Positions 15,665 to 24,637 of a stretch of DNA of 41,203 nucleotides are shown piece after piece. A program made the translations under genes and the position numbers. The stretch is from a virus: positions 1-41,203 of the IMG/VR virus record IMGVR_UViG_3300018083_000061. One strand, 5' to 3'. Below the pieces are notes generated by a model. The model saw only the letters and a program-made list of their open reading frames with translations, made no database searches and was not told the DNA's origin. Each line of letters opens with the position of its first letter. Position 1 is the first letter of the stretch.

Positions 15665-16947
15665 TACCACGCCTTCACTTTCCGGAGCGCGCTGGGCAAG
15701 ATCTGGCTCATGGCGAGCTCGAAAGTCGTATCCTCTGCCGCATCATACTTCGCCATCCACAGTCCCCCATTGAACGAGAGCAGAAATTCCCATTCGTCGT
15801 CGGATGGGTCCGGGGGGATCCGCATGACGTTCGTGAGGTCACGCGACACGAGCGTCATACCGGCCCGCGTCATGACCACCACGCGGCCGAGCGAACCGAG
15901 CGCGAACGGTGTAGTACCGAGCGCAATACGCTCCGTCCACGAAGCCATGCCGGCCGGCGCAGACCATAGCTTTCCGTCCGTCGTGAACGCGAGCCATAGA
16001 TTGTGGGCGCTCGCCCAATGTAGGTGAGAGACAGAGCCCGAAAGGCCTGTGCCACTCGCGGCCCATGTCGTGCCATCGCTTGAACTGATCACGTATGGCG
16101 AACCGGCGATCCCGATCGCGCATTCGGCCGGCGCCGATGCAAAACACGTCGGGCTCGGAGGCGGGGCCCCCGTCCAAAATCCGCTTGTCGTGATTTGCGT
16201 CCAGTCGGTGGTGTCCGCGCTGAAAAGATCTTCCATCGAACGATAGAACAGCTGCGAACGCGCACACCAAAAATAGAATTTGCTATTGGAAAGCCCATCG
16301 TCTGGGGCCGCATCGAAGTAGCCCATTACATGCGCCGCCGCGCCCTCGATGCCACTTGGCAGTTGACCGAGCGCGAACCACGAGGCGCCAACGTTTCCGG
16401 AAGCGCGGAACTTCCACGTAGTGCTTTCTGTCGCGTATGCCACGATCCATGTGTTCCACCCCTCACCTGTGATCTCGGCGCCCCCAGCAGTCAGGCCACC
16501 ATTCGCGCCCGTGCCGGAAAAACCGATCCCGCCTGGGTTCGTCCACGCACGGCCGTCGACAGAGTAGTAGAGGCCCCCGTCGTTATAGACCCCCAACACG
16601 TCGCGGCGATAGCCCGAATAGTTCGCAACGGGAATCACGATCGGTCCAGCAAACAGACCATTCCCAAAACCAGCAAAGCTAACGCCCGTGGCTTCGGCTG
16701 GCAGCGTCCAATTGACTGCGGCCGAGTCGAGAATCGTCGCCAATCCCTGACCGATGCGGCCGATCAGATCGTTCAAAACCTGAGCGTCAAGGTCGGTGCC
16801 GGGGACGAGGCCCGCGGCTTCCACGCCGGAGCTAAGCGCCGTGCGTGTGGCGGTCCCGTCCCAATCTTCGCCGGGATCATCGTACAAGTCGTCGGTGGCG
16901 AGCACAGGAACGAGTGTGGGCTGTTCGGTTTCTTCGAGGTCGCTCAT
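15664..16947 (-). CDS. Tail protein with sialidase-like (Asp-box) repeats
   Basis: The 427-residue protein has an acidic N-terminus (about 1-35) and then repeated beta-type motifs with Asp-box character: '[10 protein letters not shown]', '[13 protein letters not shown]', '[10 protein letters not shown]', 'VSRDLTN'. Such repeats build beta-propellers as in BNR/sialidase folds, and large phage tail proteins use them for surface binding. No catalytic sialidase residues are evident, so a binding role is more likely than an enzyme. Its ATG overlaps the stop of the gpI-like baseplate gene (ATGA), linking it to the baseplate as fibre base or adhesin. Confidence 0.6.
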   Translation of the reverse strand: MSDLEETEQPTLVPVLATDDLYDDPGEDWDGTATRTALSSGVEAAGLVPGTDLDAQVLNDLIGRIGQGLATILDSAAVNWTLPAEATGVSFAGFGNGLFAGPIVIPVANYSGYRRDVLGVYNDGGLYYSVDGRAWTNPGGIGFSGTGANGGLTAGGAEITGEGWNTWIVAYATESTTWKFRASGNVGASWFALGQLPSGIEGAAAHVMGYFDAAPDDGLSNSKFYFWCARSQLFYRSMEDLFSADTTDWTQITTSGFWTGAPPPSPTCFASAPAECAIGIAGSPYVISSSDGTTWAASGTGLSGSVSHLHWASAHNLWLAFTTDGKLWSAPAGMASWTERIALGTTPFALGSLGRVVVMTRAGMTLVSRDLTNVMRIPPDPSDDEWEFLLSFNGGLWMAKYDAAEDTTFELAMSQILPSALRKVKAW

Positions 16948-17612
16948 ACGGATCTCCCGTCGGTCAACTGTCCGGCGTCGGCTACGGCGCCGCCTTCATG
17001 GTCCTGTAGTATGCCCCCGAAACTCGTATCCGTGAAGGCGTCCCCCAAACGGAAGGGCGTGGCCGTCGCCGGGCGTGACACATGGAGGCGTACGCCTCCC
17101 GCGGTCGCTTGCCCAAGCAGGTCCGCCACTTGTCGTCGCGTCGCACCATTTGTGAAGTCTTCAGTGATGTCCACACGCATGGACGCGTTGCCCGTGTTCG
17201 TGAGATGTCCATGTGAGCCCAACGCGCGGACAATCGCGAGTATGTCTTCTGGGCGCCCCGCGGATTTGTTGATCAGGATCCGCGCGCGGATGCGCGTTCG
17301 GTAGTCCGGATCGTCCAGGTCCTGGCGCGGCTCACCGACACGATTGCCAATGTAGTCCAGACTTTTCCCGAACGCATCGTCGATGTACCGCGAGAGCAAC
17401 ACGTTCCAGAGCATGTTCTCCGCCTCTTGGATCTCGTCCGCAACGGCGCGAAGAATCGCGAGGTAGACAGGCTTCTGAAAGCGTTCAATCAAACGCGAGC
17501 TCCCCCTGTTCGCATGCGCGGTGATCGTACCAAGGCCGTCGACGTCCACTTCGAAATCGTCGGGATCGATTTCGACTTCAGAATCGTCCGGCAATATAAG
17601 CACGTCCACCAT
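16944..17612 (-). CDS. Baseplate/tail protein, gpI or DUF2612-like
   Basis: The 222-residue protein carries the recognisable stretch 'KSLDYIGNRVGEPRQ' followed by 'DYRTRIRARILINKSAGR' and 'ILAIVRALG', seen in contractile-tail baseplate proteins of the tail protein I/DUF2612 group that attach fibres to baseplate J. It directly follows baseplate J: the J stop and this ATG are adjacent. It precedes the fibre genes, as expected for the protein joining baseplate and fibres. Confidence 0.75.
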   Translation of the reverse strand: MVDVLILPDDSEVEIDPDDFEVDVDGLGTITAHANRGSSRLIERFQKPVYLAILRAVADEIQEAENMLWNVLLSRYIDDAFGKSLDYIGNRVGEPRQDLDDPDYRTRIRARILINKSAGRPEDILAIVRALGSHGHLTNTGNASMRVDITEDFTNGATRRQVADLLGQATAGGVRLHVSRPATATPFRLGDAFTDTSFGGILQDHEGGAVADAGQLTDGRSV

Positions 17613-18833
17613 CTAGATACTTTCTTCGGTGACGCTGATCCGCGCCGTGGAGAACGTGGCACGCTCGCGATACCCCATGGGCAAGTTTGCATCGTCACCG
17701 GGGGCCAACGTCAAGCCGATCGCGAACTCGGGTACGTCCACCACCCCAGTCACATTGAACGCCTTGGACCGAATGAAGAGCGCGATTACGTCTTCAGAAA
17801 CCTGGTAGAGGTTTCCCGCTTCGGCTAGCGCAGCCTTCACTCGTGCCACGCCGTCCGCGGGAAACGAATCATTGACCGTGACGGTCAAGTCGATGTAGAT
17901 TTCGATCCGCGCCACGCGCGAGAACAGGATCTCGTGTGTCTGATCTTCGGAGTCGGTCGCCGTGCCGGACTGATTTCCGTGGGTGTCGATCCCTCCGGCC
18001 GCACCCTCCTCCCAAATGACTTGTGCGATAAGGTCATCGTCCACACTGGGCGTGGGACCATCATCCAAGATGACTTCCACACTGTGCGGCGGAAGGCCAT
18101 TCGTGTCAGTCGTATCGTTCTTGTTCTCCAGAACGAGGACCTTTTCGATGGTCGCGAACTCGGGATGATCGTTCGTGTCCAACAGCGCAGCGCGGATGGC
18201 CCGGACCGTAGTGGACCCTTGGCTTGCACGCTCATCCGCGGCACGCTGGCGAAACTCGACATTTGTCGCGACGTTGCGGCCTAGGATCGCATCGTCTGGA
18301 TTCGTGACGGCCGTCCAGCCCGAAACGCTGGTGTCAATCACGGTCAACGTGCCGGCGTTCGTGGCCACGGGCCCCGTGACAGTGCACGTGAAGTCGCCCG
18401 GGAAATCGCCAGGGTCGTCCGTCTCGTTCTCCACCTCGACGTCCAACGTGTACGTAATATCCGGCCGGCCGTCGACACTCACGACGGACCCCGCCGGCAC
18501 GGTCGTTCCCGCATCGAGCGTCAAGAGCACGCCCTCACACCGGCTGGCCCGCGCGCCCAAACGCTCGGATCCCGTGAGTGCAAGCAGCTGATCTAACGGG
18601 ACGTCCAACGCCCCCTCGGGATCGCCGCTGGTGTGCACGGCGAAACCAAGTTCCCAGATCTCGGCCAGTTCGGACGCAAGCGCGCCAACGATCTGACCGA
18701 GTGGCGCGGTGTCCGAGTAGTCCTGACTCGGGCCGACTTCGGACGATGCCGCGAGGCGCGCGACAATGTCCGCTCGGATCTGGGTGAGTGGTTTCAGGAC
18801 GAAGCCTTCCGCTTGAACGCCGAATTCGGTCAT
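17613..18833 (-). CDS. Baseplate J-like protein
   Basis: The 406-residue protein has the length and order of Mu gp47/P2 gpJ family proteins: N-terminal 'LTQIRADIVARLAASSEV' (16-33), a segment 'LDQLLALTGSERLGARAS' with 'AGTTVPAGSVVS', and the C-terminal acidic helical half with 'IEIYIDLTVTVNDSFPADG'. It forms the wedge periphery of the contractile baseplate. The ATG overlaps the upstream gp25-like stop (ATGA). Confidence 0.88.
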   Translation of the reverse strand: MTEFGVQAEGFVLKPLTQIRADIVARLAASSEVGPSQDYSDTAPLGQIVGALASELAEIWELGFAVHTSGDPEGALDVPLDQLLALTGSERLGARASRCEGVLLTLDAGTTVPAGSVVSVDGRPDITYTLDVEVENETDDPGDFPGDFTCTVTGPVATNAGTLTVIDTSVSGWTAVTNPDDAILGRNVATNVEFRQRAADERASQGSTTVRAIRAALLDTNDHPEFATIEKVLVLENKNDTTDTNGLPPHSVEVILDDGPTPSVDDDLIAQVIWEEGAAGGIDTHGNQSGTATDSEDQTHEILFSRVARIEIYIDLTVTVNDSFPADGVARVKAALAEAGNLYQVSEDVIALFIRSKAFNVTGVVDVPEFAIGLTLAPGDDANLPMGYRERATFSTARISVTEESI

Positions 18834-19222
18834 GATGATACCGCTCCCAATGAAAGGCCGACGAGGAATGGCCCGGACACGTCCGCTCCTGTGTCGGTCT
18901 TACCAACGAAGTCCGCGAACAGTTCTCGCGTCGCGTTCTCGTATCGCAGTTCCAGGCTTTCGACTTCACCCACGCCCGTTGTCACGCGCGCGGCATCGGT
19001 GAACAGCGCGGTCAAGAGTCCGCGGTCATACTTCTGTCCATAGACGAGTCCGAAGTAGTCGATCCCCTCGCGCGTATCAAGGAACCAAGTACCAAGCCAA
19101 AAATTGAACGTGCAGGAAAGATTCTGCCGGACGTACGTCGCTCGATCTGGCACGCGCCGGAGGCCCTGGGATAGATCCCAATCACCGCTGGAATCTTGGA
19201 GGAAGTCCGTCAGCTGAGCCAC
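18830..19222 (-). CDS. Baseplate wedge protein (W/gp25 or GP46-like)
   Basis: The 130-residue protein sits directly before baseplate J, the usual place of the gp25/gpW wedge subunit. It contains 'NLSCTFNFWLGTWFLD' (about 34-49), 'REGIDYFGLVYGQKYD' and 'ESLELRYENATREL', compatible with this family. The start is taken as GTG 19222 with AGGA a short way upstream; a longer in-frame start at 19450 would run over the preceding gene in another frame and reads as low-complexity Arg/Gly. Confidence 0.7.
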   Translation of the reverse strand: MAQLTDFLQDSSGDWDLSQGLRRVPDRATYVRQNLSCTFNFWLGTWFLDTREGIDYFGLVYGQKYDRGLLTALFTDAARVTTGVGEVESLELRYENATRELFADFVGKTDTGADVSGPFLVGLSLGAVSS

Positions 19223-19233
19223 AGTTCTTGATC

Positions 19234-19701
19234 CTATCCGATCGGTAGCACAGTGCCACCAGGTGGGGATACCGTCGCGGTACACGTGCGCGTCGCTGTG
19301 TCGAGCGCACCCGCAAGCCCCGCGGCGGCCGCATCCTTGCTGTTTGGTGCCGCGGCCAGGGCTGCGAGTGTCGCCGTGATCGCCCCCGCGCCGGGGCACG
19401 AGGCGCACGTCCCGGCCTGCACGGGGCCGGCCACCGTGACGGCCGTCCAATACGCCGCGACGGCCGCGGAGAAGGCCGCCGCCGCGGCGGCGGCATTGCC
19501 CGCGGCCAGGCCCCCGGCGAGCGTCGACGCGAACCCAGCACGCCGCCCGGTGAGCGCGGGCGTGTTCGCCCCGAAGACGGCATCTACGCAGTAGTCATCG
19601 TACGCGCCCGCGAACGCGTCCGCGGCGGCGGCGCTCGAAGCCTGGTCGACGTCCAGCAACGCGCGGATCGCCGATTGGAGAGCGCCTGTATCGAGGGCCA
19701 T
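19234..19701 (-). CDS. Ala-rich baseplate-region protein of unknown function
   Basis: The 155-residue protein is extremely Ala-rich with predicted helices ('LAGGLAAGNAAAAAAAFSAA') and a 'TCASCPGAG' pair of cysteines. It lies between the spike and the gp25-like gene. I recognise no family. The location within the baseplate operon and adjacency to the spike stop suggest a small structural or assembly protein. The GC-rich, repetitive composition makes its reading in other frames look open too, but only this frame fits the gene spacing. Confidence 0.6.
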   Translation of the reverse strand: MALDTGALQSAIRALLDVDQASSAAAADAFAGAYDDYCVDAVFGANTPALTGRRAGFASTLAGGLAAGNAAAAAAAFSAAVAAYWTAVTVAGPVQAGTCASCPGAGAITATLAALAAAPNSKDAAAAGLAGALDTATRTCTATVSPPGGTVLPIG

Positions 19702-20355
19702 CTATGCCTTGAGCTTCGTCGACGAAGCTTGTGCGCCCGCGGGCGCGAGGTTACCCGGCGTGGTCGGACCCCACGGCGTGCCGAATGATGCGGACGCGTC
19801 CAAGTTCTGTTGGATCGCGTCAACTGCGGACTTGAGCGCCACGAAATCTTCGCTATCGCTGGTCGCGCCTACGCGCACGAATGACGCCGTGAAATGCACG
19901 CGCAAGCCGTCGGGCTTTCCGATTGACTCGTCAACGTCCGGACCCGCCGCGCCAAGCGGCCGAAACATCGGGATTGCCACGGGATACGATGGCCCATTCT
20001 TGTGTGCGTCCGACGCATCGCTGACTTGCCCGCGTTGGCGCCACAAGGCCGGCGAGAAGTCGAGATACACGAGCAGCACCGCGTCACCCGCGGCGAGATT
20101 CACGTGTGAGGAAAGCGCCGCACCGCCCCAATGGGCCACCATGACGTTGACAACGATCGACGGCGTCTCTTGAGTTAGGTCCCCGTCTTCGTCCTCCAGC
20201 GGGCGCCGAATCGCGGGCTGAACTGAACATGTTTGCGTGGTGGGATCGTAGGCTTTGACGATTCCGATCCCAGCAACGTGCACGTTGTGGAGCGCGCTTT
20301 CGACGGCCGCGGCCGTGACTTCGTCCGCGCGCGGACTCCCGCGTACGCCGCTCAT
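19702..20355 (-). CDS. Baseplate spike protein (gp138 N-terminal/gpV-like)
   Basis: The 217-residue protein shows the gp138-type spike pattern: 'GIVKAYDPTTQTCSVQPAIR' (31-50), then 'SIVVNVMVAHWGGA', 'LAAGDAVLLVYLDFSPALW' and 'DAHKNGPSYPVAIPMF', an OB-fold-like head that sits under the hub and pierces the cell surface. ATG 20355 overlaps the hub stop (ATGA). The C-terminus is short and Ala/Pro-rich with no long beta-helix, so the tip would be small. Confidence 0.8.
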   Translation of the reverse strand: MSGVRGSPRADEVTAAAVESALHNVHVAGIGIVKAYDPTTQTCSVQPAIRRPLEDEDGDLTQETPSIVVNVMVAHWGGAALSSHVNLAAGDAVLLVYLDFSPALWRQRGQVSDASDAHKNGPSYPVAIPMFRPLGAAGPDVDESIGKPDGLRVHFTASFVRVGATSDSEDFVALKSAVDAIQQNLDASASFGTPWGPTTPGNLAPAGAQASSTKLKA

Positions 20356-21200
20356 TTGACCTTCGGGCCTTTCGCCGTGCACTCGACGTACCAGTCATCC
20401 GAATGGGTGTCGAGTGTATAGGAACAGTCTTCAATGCGCGCCGTGATCTCCACGAATGGATGTTTGATCTGGACCTGGCGTCCGGGAAGCACGTCCGCCC
20501 CGATGAACGTCATGAACTCGACCACGTTTTTGGATGAAATCGATGGCGTGCCGACCAAGTTCGATTCGTCGAGCACGATCGCACGCGCGGCGAGCGCAGA
20601 CCCCAGGTTCAAGATCTGCAACGTGCCATCCTGCACCGACCATTCCAGGCCCGCGCTTCGGCAGAGCGACGTGAGGTAGTGCGGCGCGTGGCCGTCCATC
20701 ACACACCCTCCCAAGTAGACGGAAGCGCCCGCCCCCGCGTTGAGTTTACGCACCACGTCGTTCAGATTGCCAGCCTTCACACCAAGGGCTTTCGTCAACT
20801 CCTTCAGCACCTCGCCGGCTTTCGTCCCGGCCTTGAACGACTTGTGAATCCGCGCCGTCTGAGCCTTGTTGCCGCTGTCCGTGGTCGATACGGTGGTGAT
20901 GATATCCGCACCCCGGCGTTCGTGCTTCACGTGGATCGCTTGGCCGAGATAGATTTGCGTGAGCTTCCCGGTGTAACCGGCACTAACTGAGACAGTGGGG
21001 CTTTTCACTTTCGTCAGGCTCGCGCGGTGCGCGGGGCTGAGATTGTACACGACCACGTCGCATTTGTTCGGCTCGGGTTTCAACGTCTTGGACGCTTTGC
21101 ACGTGACGCGCAGCCCGGGGGACGATACGCCCTCGAGCAGGATGGTATCGATCTGTACCGAGAGCTTGCGCTCCCGATTCTCAGCGTTCGGATCAGCCAT
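20352..21200 (-). CDS. Baseplate hub protein (gpD/gp27-like)
   Basis: The 282-residue protein has the N-terminal pattern of phage late control protein D/hub: 'PGLRVTCKASKTLKPEPNKC' (28-47), 'VVVYNLSPAHRASL', and 'DIITTVSTTDSG', then a domain ending in 'EITARIEDCSYTLDTHSD'. It forms the trimeric ring joining tube to spike. It lies between the plug protein and the spike, and its ATG overlaps the plug gene by 8 bases. Confidence 0.8.
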   Translation of the reverse strand: MADPNAENRERKLSVQIDTILLEGVSSPGLRVTCKASKTLKPEPNKCDVVVYNLSPAHRASLTKVKSPTVSVSAGYTGKLTQIYLGQAIHVKHERRGADIITTVSTTDSGNKAQTARIHKSFKAGTKAGEVLKELTKALGVKAGNLNDVVRKLNAGAGASVYLGGCVMDGHAPHYLTSLCRSAGLEWSVQDGTLQILNLGSALAARAIVLDESNLVGTPSISSKNVVEFMTFIGADVLPGRQVQIKHPFVEITARIEDCSYTLDTHSDDWYVECTAKGPKVK

Positions 21201-21522
21201 TGCGCGCGGCCCATTCCGCGGCGGGGAAATACATGAGCTCTGTCAACTGATCAAATCCGGGCGCGTCGATCGTGCCAGTCAAATCCACGAACAGGATCTC
21301 GCCCGCGGGCAAGCCCTCGAGATGATGGAAGCGCGCCGTAAGCGGGCGGTTGGTCGTGACCGATATCCCGGCGAGCACGAGGACCCCATCGTCCGTGTAG
21401 AAAGACAAGGCCCACTCGCGCGCCCGTGCGACCCACGCGAAGTCCAGGACGTAGTTCGTCCCCTCGAGCTCCACGCGTTGCTGAAAGAACGCGTTACCTT
21501 GGGAGAGCGTAATCGTTTGCAT
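21193..21522 (-). CDS. Baseplate plug protein (Pam3 gp18/DUF6983-like)
   Basis: The 109-residue protein begins 'MQTITLSQGNAFFQQRVELE' and continues 'YVLDFAWVARAREWALSFY' and 'GEILFVDLTGTIDAPGFDQL', the pattern of the small baseplate plug protein found in simple contractile-tailed phages such as cyanophage Pam3. It follows the Dit-like gene directly (stop TAA adjacent to ATG) and precedes the hub gene. It likely closes the distal end of the tail tube. Confidence 0.75.
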   Translation of the reverse strand: MQTITLSQGNAFFQQRVELEGTNYVLDFAWVARAREWALSFYTDDGVLVLAGISVTTNRPLTARFHHLEGLPAGEILFVDLTGTIDAPGFDQLTELMYFPAAEWAARNG

Positions 21523-22269
21523 TTACAGCGCCCCGGCCAGCGCCTTAGCGCCGGTCTGTTTCGGACCGGGGGGCACGTCTGCTGCACTGACCGTGACAGA
21601 ATCTTTCTTGACCTGACCACGGGGTTCGAGCGGGACTGGGATGGCCTTGGCCGACTTCGTCGACACGAAAGAGATCTGGCGTAGCTCCAAGTCGATCGCG
21701 CCGTCTGCCCCATCTTCCGAGGTGCGCGCGATTTTCAGATTGACCAAAGCCATGTTCTTGAGCCGCGCCACCGAAAGCCCCAGCGTGAAGAGTTCTGAGC
21801 GTGCTCGCAAGTCCATGAGCGTTGCGAGCACCGACCGCAGGCGCCCGGGCGCGGACTTGAATTTGAGCGCGCGGTAGTGCGTCGGTCCCGCGGGCGCGCC
21901 GAGCCCGACCGCATCGGCCACGGCCGCAACGCCTGACTTCACGGCGTCTGTTAGGCCCTTCGGGGACAGAAGCGGGGTGAGGTCTGGGTACTTGAATTCG
22001 ATGAGCGGGACTGACTCAACTTTCCCCTTGAACTTGTCGTCCAAGTCGCCGCGGATCGGGTTCTCGGAAAAGAACAGGCGAACGTTGCACGAGACCTGCT
22101 CGGGGCGGATGTGATCCGTTCTGATCGACCCGTCCTCCAGCGCATGCTCAGTGACGATCGACGACGCGGTCAGATCTTCGCTTTCCCACGCGTCCGCATA
22201 GATCCGCACGGGCGCGCCGGATTTCGGCTTGTATTCGACGTACGGAAGTTCGTCACGGGGGCGTGCCAT
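21523..22269 (-). CDS. Dit-like distal tail/baseplate protein
   Basis: The 248-residue protein holds 'SSIVTEHALEDGSIRTDHI' (36-54), the N-terminal signature of Dit-like proteins of contractile-tailed phages, with a downstream 'YRALKFKSAPGRLRSVLAT' and 'LKNMALVNLKIARTSEDG'. The C-terminus is Ala/Pro/Gly-rich. It connects tape measure and baseplate hub, and its ATG follows the tape measure stop immediately (TAG ATG), fitting its order. Confidence 0.75.
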   Translation of the reverse strand: MARPRDELPYVEYKPKSGAPVRIYADAWESEDLTASSIVTEHALEDGSIRTDHIRPEQVSCNVRLFFSENPIRGDLDDKFKGKVESVPLIEFKYPDLTPLLSPKGLTDAVKSGVAAVADAVGLGAPAGPTHYRALKFKSAPGRLRSVLATLMDLRARSELFTLGLSVARLKNMALVNLKIARTSEDGADGAIDLELRQISFVSTKSAKAIPVPLEPRGQVKKDSVTVSAADVPPGPKQTGAKALAGAL

Positions 22270-23988
22270 CTACTTCGCCTTTTGCGTGAGTGCTTCGAGG
22301 GCCGCCCGGTTGTCCGTGCGGAGCGCCTCGGCCACGGCCTTTTTTATCGCGTCCTTATCGGCCGCGGTCGTGTTATTCCCGAACGTCAGATTGACGGTCT
22401 TGTTATCGTTCAGGATGGCCGTGGTCCCCTGAACCGCTGCGGTCGCGAGCGTGCCGGTGACCTGAGCCGGCGCAAGGCCAACTGCCTCAACTTTCGCGGT
22501 CTCCATTTCCCTGTTGATTCGTTGGGTGCGCGTCTCCTGTGGTGCCCCGATTTCGCCGGGCAAGCTTGAGGCGTACGCCGCCCGCGCACGCTGCCCTTCG
22601 GCCGTAAACTCGAACTCACCCGTTCCGCTTTGCCGGGCGTACGCGCGCATGTCCCGAACGTCCTCACGTTTTTTCGTATCGACGATCTTCTGTTCCTGAT
22701 CCGTCGTGTCGATCTGAAGCGCTTTCTTGACGATGTCTGGAAGGACGAGCACGTCCAGAAGCCCGTTCCATTTCTGCATGGCGCCCAGAACGAATTGTTC
22801 AATCGCCAGAGTCATGCCGTTCATGATGCTACTCCAGCCCTCGAAAATCGCCGCGAACGAGTCCGTGAAGTGAGCGGTCATGAGCGCAATACCAGCGAGT
22901 GCGCGCGTGCCAAACGAGGCATTAGAGTTACCCAGCGCATCGAACGCGGCCTGCCCGCTACCCACGAACATTTGAAACGATCCGATCGCGTCGTTCGCCC
23001 AGTCCCGGACTTTGCCCGACGAGCCCGCGCCGAACACCCCGTCCAGGGCATCCGCAAGCAAGGACTGCTTCCCGTTCAGGAATCCGATCACCTCGTCCAC
23101 TGCGAAAAAGATCGCCGCGAACTTGAGACCTTTGCCAATGAACGGCCGGAGCGCGCCGAACACGGGCCCCGCCAGCGTCGCCGCGAGCGCAACACCCGCA
23201 TTGTCCGCGAGGGTCGTGCCCTTCGTGAAGTTCGAGACGAAGCCGACGGCCTTCGAAATCCCCTCGGCCACCTTGGACAATTGTGGGAACAGCGCACCCG
23301 CAATCGTCCCTTTCAGCGCGAACATGGAGCGATCAAGCCGCGCCAGGTTATCGCGATACTCGCCCGCGCGTGCGATCGTCTGGGCGTCGACGATGCCGCC
23401 GGACTCCTCCAGCTCCTTACGCAGAGCTGCGATCCCATCCTGGCCTCGCTCTAGTGTCGGGATCAGGCGCACGCCTGCGCGCCCGAAAAGGCTCGTCGCG
23501 ACCGCGGCCTTTTCGTTCGCTGACGCGAGCTTACCAAAGCCATCGAAGATCTCCGGCAACACGTCAGCGAGTTCACGCGGCTTGCTCGTGTCAATCTTGA
23601 GCTTGTTCAGGGCTTCAACCTGGGCTCCACTGGCCTCCGTCGTTTTGCCAAGGCTCTTTTGCAGGAGGCTTAGTGACGCGTTGAATTCTTCCGTGCGTAC
23701 GCCAGAGACTTCAGCGGCGTAGCCATAGACCTGCAACGCGTCCGTCGCGATATTCGTCTGGGCGTGGAGGTCATCCAAGACGTCCAACTGCTCTGCGAAA
23801 TGATTGAGCCCGCCGAGAAGCGCGTTACCCGCGAACGCGCCGATGAGCCCCGCGCCCAGGCCGGCGAGCGACGAGGCCCCGTCCTCTGCGCGTTTCGCGA
23901 ACTTGTCGACGGCTTTGTTGCCCTGATCAAGCTTCCCCTGCCCGTCGAATACGACGGACAGACGTGCGAAGACTTCTTTCAGGGCCAT
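22270..23988 (-). CDS. Tail tape measure protein
   Basis: The 572-residue protein is largely helical, with an N-terminal region 'ARLSVVFDGQGKLDQGNKAV', Gly/Ala hydrophobic segments ('LAGLGAGLIGAFAGNALLGG' at about 41-60; 'GVALAATLAGPVFGALRPF' in the middle) and a charged C-terminal half. It directly follows the frameshifted chaperone gene, as tape measure genes do. At roughly 1.5 angstrom per residue the tail would be near 80-90 nm long, a rule-of-thumb estimate. Confidence 0.85.
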   Translation of the reverse strand: MALKEVFARLSVVFDGQGKLDQGNKAVDKFAKRAEDGASSLAGLGAGLIGAFAGNALLGGLNHFAEQLDVLDDLHAQTNIATDALQVYGYAAEVSGVRTEEFNASLSLLQKSLGKTTEASGAQVEALNKLKIDTSKPRELADVLPEIFDGFGKLASANEKAAVATSLFGRAGVRLIPTLERGQDGIAALRKELEESGGIVDAQTIARAGEYRDNLARLDRSMFALKGTIAGALFPQLSKVAEGISKAVGFVSNFTKGTTLADNAGVALAATLAGPVFGALRPFIGKGLKFAAIFFAVDEVIGFLNGKQSLLADALDGVFGAGSSGKVRDWANDAIGSFQMFVGSGQAAFDALGNSNASFGTRALAGIALMTAHFTDSFAAIFEGWSSIMNGMTLAIEQFVLGAMQKWNGLLDVLVLPDIVKKALQIDTTDQEQKIVDTKKREDVRDMRAYARQSGTGEFEFTAEGQRARAAYASSLPGEIGAPQETRTQRINREMETAKVEAVGLAPAQVTGTLATAAVQGTTAILNDNKTVNLTFGNNTTAADKDAIKKAVAEALRTDNRAALEALTQKAK

Positions 23989-23992
23989 GGGG

Positions 23993-24597
23993 CTACGTTG
24001 ACGCCACCGCGGCGCGGGCCGCAGATACGGAATCGATCAAGTCATTTGCGGCAAGTACGCGCCACAATGGCCAGTCTAGCACCTCATCGAAGGTGACGCG
24101 TAAATCCGGGGAAAGCACTAGGCGCCAGACGTACCACTCGTCTCTGCAAGCTTCGGGGATTGTGACCCGGAGCTGTCCACCTTGAGATTTTCCGCCAGGC
24201 TTCCGAGAAACCTTTCCACCAATTCGCCTAAAAAATCGCCGCACTCGAACTCCACAGCGGCTTCGATCCACTTACCGAAATCGCCCATGCGCCCGGCGAA
24301 ATGTTGATCGACACAGGCAGATAGTGTCACGCTGGTGCCGCTCTCCAGGCTCTGGACCTGAGTGTACGGCGCGAACGTCTGGACGATGTAGTCCAGCGTC
24401 GGCCCGAGGTCGGGGGAGCTCAGGAGGTACACCACAGCGTTTGCGATGCGCGCTCCACCACGCCCCTGACCCATGCCGGCGAACAGCGCCGCGCTGGCGT
24501 TGCCCAGACGTGCACACACCTGCAACGTCTCGCGCGCCTTGGCGTGTGTCAGCACGTACCGATATCCCCCCATTTCGACCACATGGTTCTGAATCAT
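23993..24597 (-). CDS. Tail assembly chaperone, -1 frameshift fusion (gpG-T-like)
   Basis: A -1 shift at TTTTTTA (24229-24235) joins residues 1-123 of the short chaperone to 78 residues of the second frame ('RRIGGKVSRKPGG', then 'DEWYVWRLVLSPDLRV', 'DWPLWRVLAANDLID'), giving 201 residues. The second frame has no plausible start of its own near the expected place but contains a well-formed domain with Trp-rich helices, as usual for the T part. It ends 4 bases before the tape measure ATG at 23988. This matches the conserved G/GT arrangement of long-tailed phages, where the ratio of both forms controls tail assembly. Confidence 0.75.
24118..24597 (-). CDS. Tail assembly chaperone, short form (gpG-like)
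   Basis: The 159-residue protein starts at ATG 24597 with GGAGG five bases upstream and contains 'MGGYRYVLTHAKARETLQVC' (9-28) and 'FGKWIEAAVEFECGDFL' (107-123). It lies between tail tube and tape measure genes, the standard place of tail-assembly chaperones. A slippery heptamer at codons 121-123 allows a fraction of ribosomes to shift -1 and make the longer product; those that do not shift read on to the stop at 24118, ending in 'KLAETSGTSGA'. An upstream in-frame start at 24690 lacks support. Confidence 0.78.
   Translation of the reverse strand: MIQNHVVEMGGYRYVLTHAKARETLQVCARLGNASAALFAGMGQGRGGARIANAVVYLLSSPDLGPTLDYIVQTFAPYTQVQSLESGTSVTLSACVDQHFAGRMGDFGKWIEAAVEFECGDFLGELVERFLGSLAENLKVDSSGSQSPKLAETSGTSGA
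24229..24235 (-). promoter_or_regulatory. Programmed -1 ribosomal frameshift slippery site
   Basis: On the minus strand the zero-frame codons are GAT TTT TTA, so the heptamer T TTT TTA fits X XXY YYZ exactly. After slippage the -1 frame continues AGG CGA. Fifteen bases downstream a hairpin of 7 pairs with a 3-base loop (24197-24213, arms AGGTTTC/GAAGCCT including one G-U pair) could stimulate shifting, though its spacing is longer than the usual 5-9 bases. Confidence 0.75.
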
Positions 24598-24637
24598 TCT
24601 GCCTCCAGTTTCAACCCGGTGCCGCCGGGCGCGGGGG

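Noticed and set aside
21368-21379. Third copy of the 12-mer CCGGCGAGCACG as an operator
   Set aside because: It lies inside the baseplate plug coding sequence with ordinary codons; no promoter is near. Kept only as a caveat for the divergent repeat.
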